Assembly (NCBI GenBank): GCA_041402045.1
Contig: JAWKSZ010000037.1
Coordinates: forward strand, 1-64,000
DNA length: 64,000 nt
Reading direction: 5' to 3'
Origin: JAGQRJ01 sp041402045
GTDB lineage: Bacteria > Planctomycetota > J058
Positions 61,577-64,000 of this stretch are shown one piece after another. How positions within the stretch are numbered: position 1 is the stretch's first letter; every line of letters starts with the position of its first letter. The position numbers and the translations under genes are program-made. Below the pieces are notes generated by a model. That model was not told the DNA's origin. It searched no databases and saw nothing but the letters and a program-made list of their open reading frames with translations.

Positions 61577-63066
61577 AGGCGCCTCCGCTTGATGATGTGG
61601 CGACCGCCGCACTCGGCGACCTCGAGCTCACGGTCCATGACCAACACCTCTTCCACGGCGGCCGACACGAAGGGCGCCGGCACGTCGAGGTCCTCTTCCA
61701 GGTTCTTGAGGATCAAGAACTCTCCCTTGGGTTTGAGCGCCTCCAGCAAGAAGTCGCCCACGCGGTCGATCTTTTCCCGGTCGGTCTCGGGGTCGAACAC
61801 CCGATCGACCCCCGCCCAGCGCGGATCGTCGGGGCGGTGGCGGCACCAGCTCCCGTCGGGCCGCGGCTCCACCAGGCACACCAGGGTGTTGCGCCGGCTG
61901 GGCACCCGCTCGCGGGCGACCTTGTCCCAGCCCGCGGGGGAGAGGATCCCCACGTAGTAGAAGACCCCGTCCTGAGTCGAGAGTCCGTCGAGGATCCGCT
62001 CCGCTTCGAGCAGGCCCAGGGGCTCCTGGGCGTGGCGTTCCCGGATCAGCGGCTCGAGGGGCGAAATGCACACCGCCGCGACCACGACCTTGAGCTCGCC
62101 GCGGCCGAACAGGCTGCGCTGGTAGACCTGATACTCCCGGACCTCGTTCAGGGGCATCTCGTCGAGCAGCGCGCGGTCGTAGACCCGGCAGCGCTTCATG
62201 AGGTCCACCACGCGCCCGCTCTGGTCGCGCTTGATCAGGGTGCGCTCCCGCGGGCCGGCCTTGTAGGCCTTGCCGTCGAGCGGGCAGTGCACGCGGCCGA
62301 GGACCTCGAACGCCTGCTCGAAGCGGGTGGTGAACGCCTCCTCGATCGCCCGGGCGCGGGACGCGGTCATGGAGCCGGGCGGAGGCGGCGCGGGCGCAGG
62401 CGCGGGCTCGGCCGCGTGCGCTCCGTCGAGCCGCGGGGCGTCGTCGTCGTCTGCCTCGTCGTCGTCGTCGTCGTCGTCGTCCTCAGCCTCGTCGTCGAGG
62501 GCCTCCGGCCCGTCGAGCAAGCCCTGGCGCGTGAGCAGCGCGGTCTCGTCGGGAGAGATCCAGCGCTCGCCCTCCCAGCGTCCGTCCTCGGCGATGGCGT
62601 CGGCGAGGCCGGTGAGGCGGATCTCGCTGGGCTGCAGGCCGGGGCCGAGCTTGCCGCAGAGCAGGCCGAAGAACGCGTCCAGGAGCCCGCTGCGCTCGAG
62701 CGGCTTGAGGTGCTCGGTGCGCACGTACTCTTCGTAGAGCACGCTGAGCTTGTCGGCGAGGTGCGTCGGGTCCTCTTGCAGACGGCCCAGGACCGTGCGG
62801 ATCTCGGTCAGCGAGCGGCTGAGGCGCGTCTTCATCAGGTGAATGCAGAGCAGCGCGTTGAGGATCCACTCCTCTTCGTAGACCGGCGCCTTGCCCACCT
62901 TCTTCGGCGGAGGCAGGATGGATTCGTCCACGTAGAACCGGAGCGTGCGAACCGTGACCCCGAAGCCGAGCTCCTTGCTCTTGCGCTCGATCTCGGGATA
63001 CCCGATGAAGCGGCTCTCCTCTTCTCGCAGCATGTCACCTATTGCTCTGAGTTTAGAGTGAGTCAT
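61573..63066 (-). CDS. MerR-type regulator with a large C-terminal region
   Basis: The 497-residue product has an N-terminal MerR-like helix-turn-helix (IGYPEIERKSKELGFGVTVR, TLRFYVDESILPPP) and MerR recognition region up to about residue 80. After an Asp-rich tract (about 175-200) comes a domain of about 280 residues without a known family, including LLDEMPLNEVREYQVYQRSL and GVFYYVGILSPAGWDKVARE. I start at ATG 63066; ATG 63033 is possible. As first gene of the operon it probably controls the ESCRT-like genes and could sense envelope or lipid state through its C-terminal part. Confidence 0.75.
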   Translation of the reverse strand: MTHSKLRAIGDMLREEESRFIGYPEIERKSKELGFGVTVRTLRFYVDESILPPPKKVGKAPVYEEEWILNALLCIHLMKTRLSRSLTEIRTVLGRLQEDPTHLADKLSVLYEEYVRTEHLKPLERSGLLDAFFGLLCGKLGPGLQPSEIRLTGLADAIAEDGRWEGERWISPDETALLTRQGLLDGPEALDDEAEDDDDDDDDEADDDDAPRLDGAHAAEPAPAPAPPPPGSMTASRARAIEEAFTTRFEQAFEVLGRVHCPLDGKAYKAGPRERTLIKRDQSGRVVDLMKRCRVYDRALLDEMPLNEVREYQVYQRSLFGRGELKVVVAAVCISPLEPLIRERHAQEPLGLLEAERILDGLSTQDGVFYYVGILSPAGWDKVARERVPSRRNTLVCLVEPRPDGSWCRHRPDDPRWAGVDRVFDPETDREKIDRVGDFLLEALKPKGEFLILKNLEEDLDVPAPFVSAAVEEVLVMDRELEVAECGGRHIIKRRRL

Positions 63067-63393
63067 TCCGTCCTCGACCCCTCGTCGTACCACCACATGA
63101 CAGTCCTGCCAGTGCTCCCTCACGCTAGGCAGGCCGGATCGAGGTGTCAATGTCCTCGCAGAGGTTTCTGCGGCCGGAGGCTTCGGTGGGGAATTCCACC
63201 CGCAGGCAACGGTTGATCCCAACTCCCCAGCGCAGTAGGCTAGCGTTTCCCAAATTCTGAAGCCTGTCGCCGAAGGCCCTGGATCACGGAGACTTGTCGC
63301 TCCTGATCCCTGCCCTGCGGCGGTGGGATTCCAAGATTGGGAAAGACCGGTCGGAGGGTGCACGTATCCTGCGGCTGGTGGGGAGGATGTCCC
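63067..63393. promoter_or_regulatory. Divergent control region of the ESCRT-like operon
   Basis: This 327-base gap must carry promoters for the MerR-like operon and the kinase-like gene. It contains the dyad GGTGG-GGAATT-CCACC at 63185-63200 and an inverted pair TTTCCCAA (63246-63253) / TTGGGAAA (63336-63343). Either could be operators. No -35/-10 pair typical of MerR promoters could be fixed by eye. Confidence 0.5.
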
Positions 63394-64000
63394 GTGCTGC
63401 TCGACAGCCGCGCCAACCTCGGCGTGTACACGCCGATCAAGAAGCTGGGTGAGGGACTCTTCGGCGTCAGCCACCTCGTCCGGCAGCAACGCCAGCGTCA
63501 GAAGCGGGTGTTGAAGCTCCTGCACCCCCTCGACGGTGACCCGCCCGAGGTCTCCGACGAGCGGCTGCGCCGCCTCGAGGCCGACCTCGCGCGCTACGCC
63601 GACCTGCAGCACCCGAACCTCGCGGTGCCGACCCACGCCGGGCGCGTGACCGTCGAGGGCCGCGAGCCGACCGGTGTGCTCTACACGGTCAGCGACTACG
63701 TCGAGGGCCCGGACCTCTACCGCTACAGCGCGCGCGCCGCGTGGTCCACGATCCTCGAGGTCGTCGTCTCGCTGCTGCGCGGGCTCGAGGCCCTGCACTG
63801 CCGCGGGCTGCTGCACGGGCACCTCGTGAGCAGCAACGTGATCGTCTCGGGGCAGGGCCCGCGCAAGTCGGCCCGGCTCTTGGACCCTGGCTACGCCCTG
63901 GAGCTCTTCGCCAGCCGACGGCTGGGGCACCACGCCTCCTGGGCTCCCGAGGTCCTGCGCGGCGAGGCCCTCGACCGCCGCGCTGACCTCTACGACCTGG
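63394..64000 (+). CDS. Protein kinase-like gene lacking the catalytic Asp (partial)
   Basis: GTG at 63394 (GGGGAGG upstream) opens a frame that runs off the window after about 202 residues. It follows the Hanks kinase plan: LGEGLFGVSHLV, the Lys in VLKLLHP, TVSDYVEGPDLY, then LLHGHLVSSNVIV where HRDxKxxN is expected, LLDPGYA in place of DFG, and ASWAPEVLRGEALDRRADLY. The HRD aspartate is His, so it is probably a pseudokinase. The rest of the protein is outside the window. It is divergent from the ESCRT-like operon. Confidence 0.8.
   Translation, partial: MLLDSRANLGVYTPIKKLGEGLFGVSHLVRQQRQRQKRVLKLLHPLDGDPPEVSDERLRRLEADLARYADLQHPNLAVPTHAGRVTVEGREPTGVLYTVSDYVEGPDLYRYSARAAWSTILEVVVSLLRGLEALHCRGLLHGHLVSSNVIVSGQGPRKSARLLDPGYALELFASRRLGHHASWAPEVLRGEALDRRADLYDL

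Overview
The window is a GC-rich (visibly near 70%) bacterial chromosome segment densely packed with short operons, many of them coupled by 4-base GTGA or ATGA overlaps and using GTG starts. The mixture of a Ser/Thr kinase fused to a formylglycine-enzyme-like domain, a secreted serpin, a DUF62 enzyme with a lipoprotein signal, a YfhO-type membrane protein, a PilMN-like type II secretion cluster and very large lineage-specific proteins suggests a planctomycete, probably one of the high-GC lineages. That assignment is inference; there is no rRNA in the window.

Layout. 1-664: non-coding, with a 43-bp tandem array and a long inverted repeat. 665-5727: recR-rpoN, divergent ybaB, a secreted serpin, and (with pnp) a DUF4336-like protein. 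5724-9584: pnp and a GyrB-like protein that has lost the ATPase residues. 9721-18381: lipase-like hydrolase, a dispersed GC-rich repeat, comEC, kinase-FGE, Lon-N protein, SpoU methylase and two envelope proteins. 18382-21490: second copy of the dispersed repeat, rsmB and truD. 21766-34642: a Spy/CpxP-like protein followed by a complete-looking type II secretion operon (gspE-F-G-H-I-J-K-L-M-C/N-like-D plus a small lipoprotein). 34643-35992: wreck of a Y1 (IS200-like) transposase. 35993-42401: YfhO-like protein, DUF62 lipoprotein, VOC protein, holB and an EcsC fusion. 42489-50538: hslVU, rpsA, a giant GlmS-like protein and dcd. 50819-53178: small winged-helix protein, small membrane protein and glpK.

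The most unusual part is 53258-64000. A leftward operon encodes a MerR-type regulator, three small coiled-coil proteins with ESCRT-III-like layout (short amphipathic N-terminus, basic helical hairpin, acidic C-terminal tail), two AAA+ ATPases of the Vps4/katanin kind with N-terminal MIT-like helical domains, an SPFH-like protein fused to a beta-propeller, a four-helix membrane protein and a secreted protein. One of the coiled-coil proteins ends in a helix that fits the MIM1 motif bound by MIT domains in archaea and eukaryotes. A kinase-like gene lacking the catalytic aspartate is divergently transcribed from the operon. I read this as a candidate bacterial ESCRT-III/Vps4-like membrane-remodelling system. 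The second ATPase gene carries an apparent one-base frameshift between its two domains.
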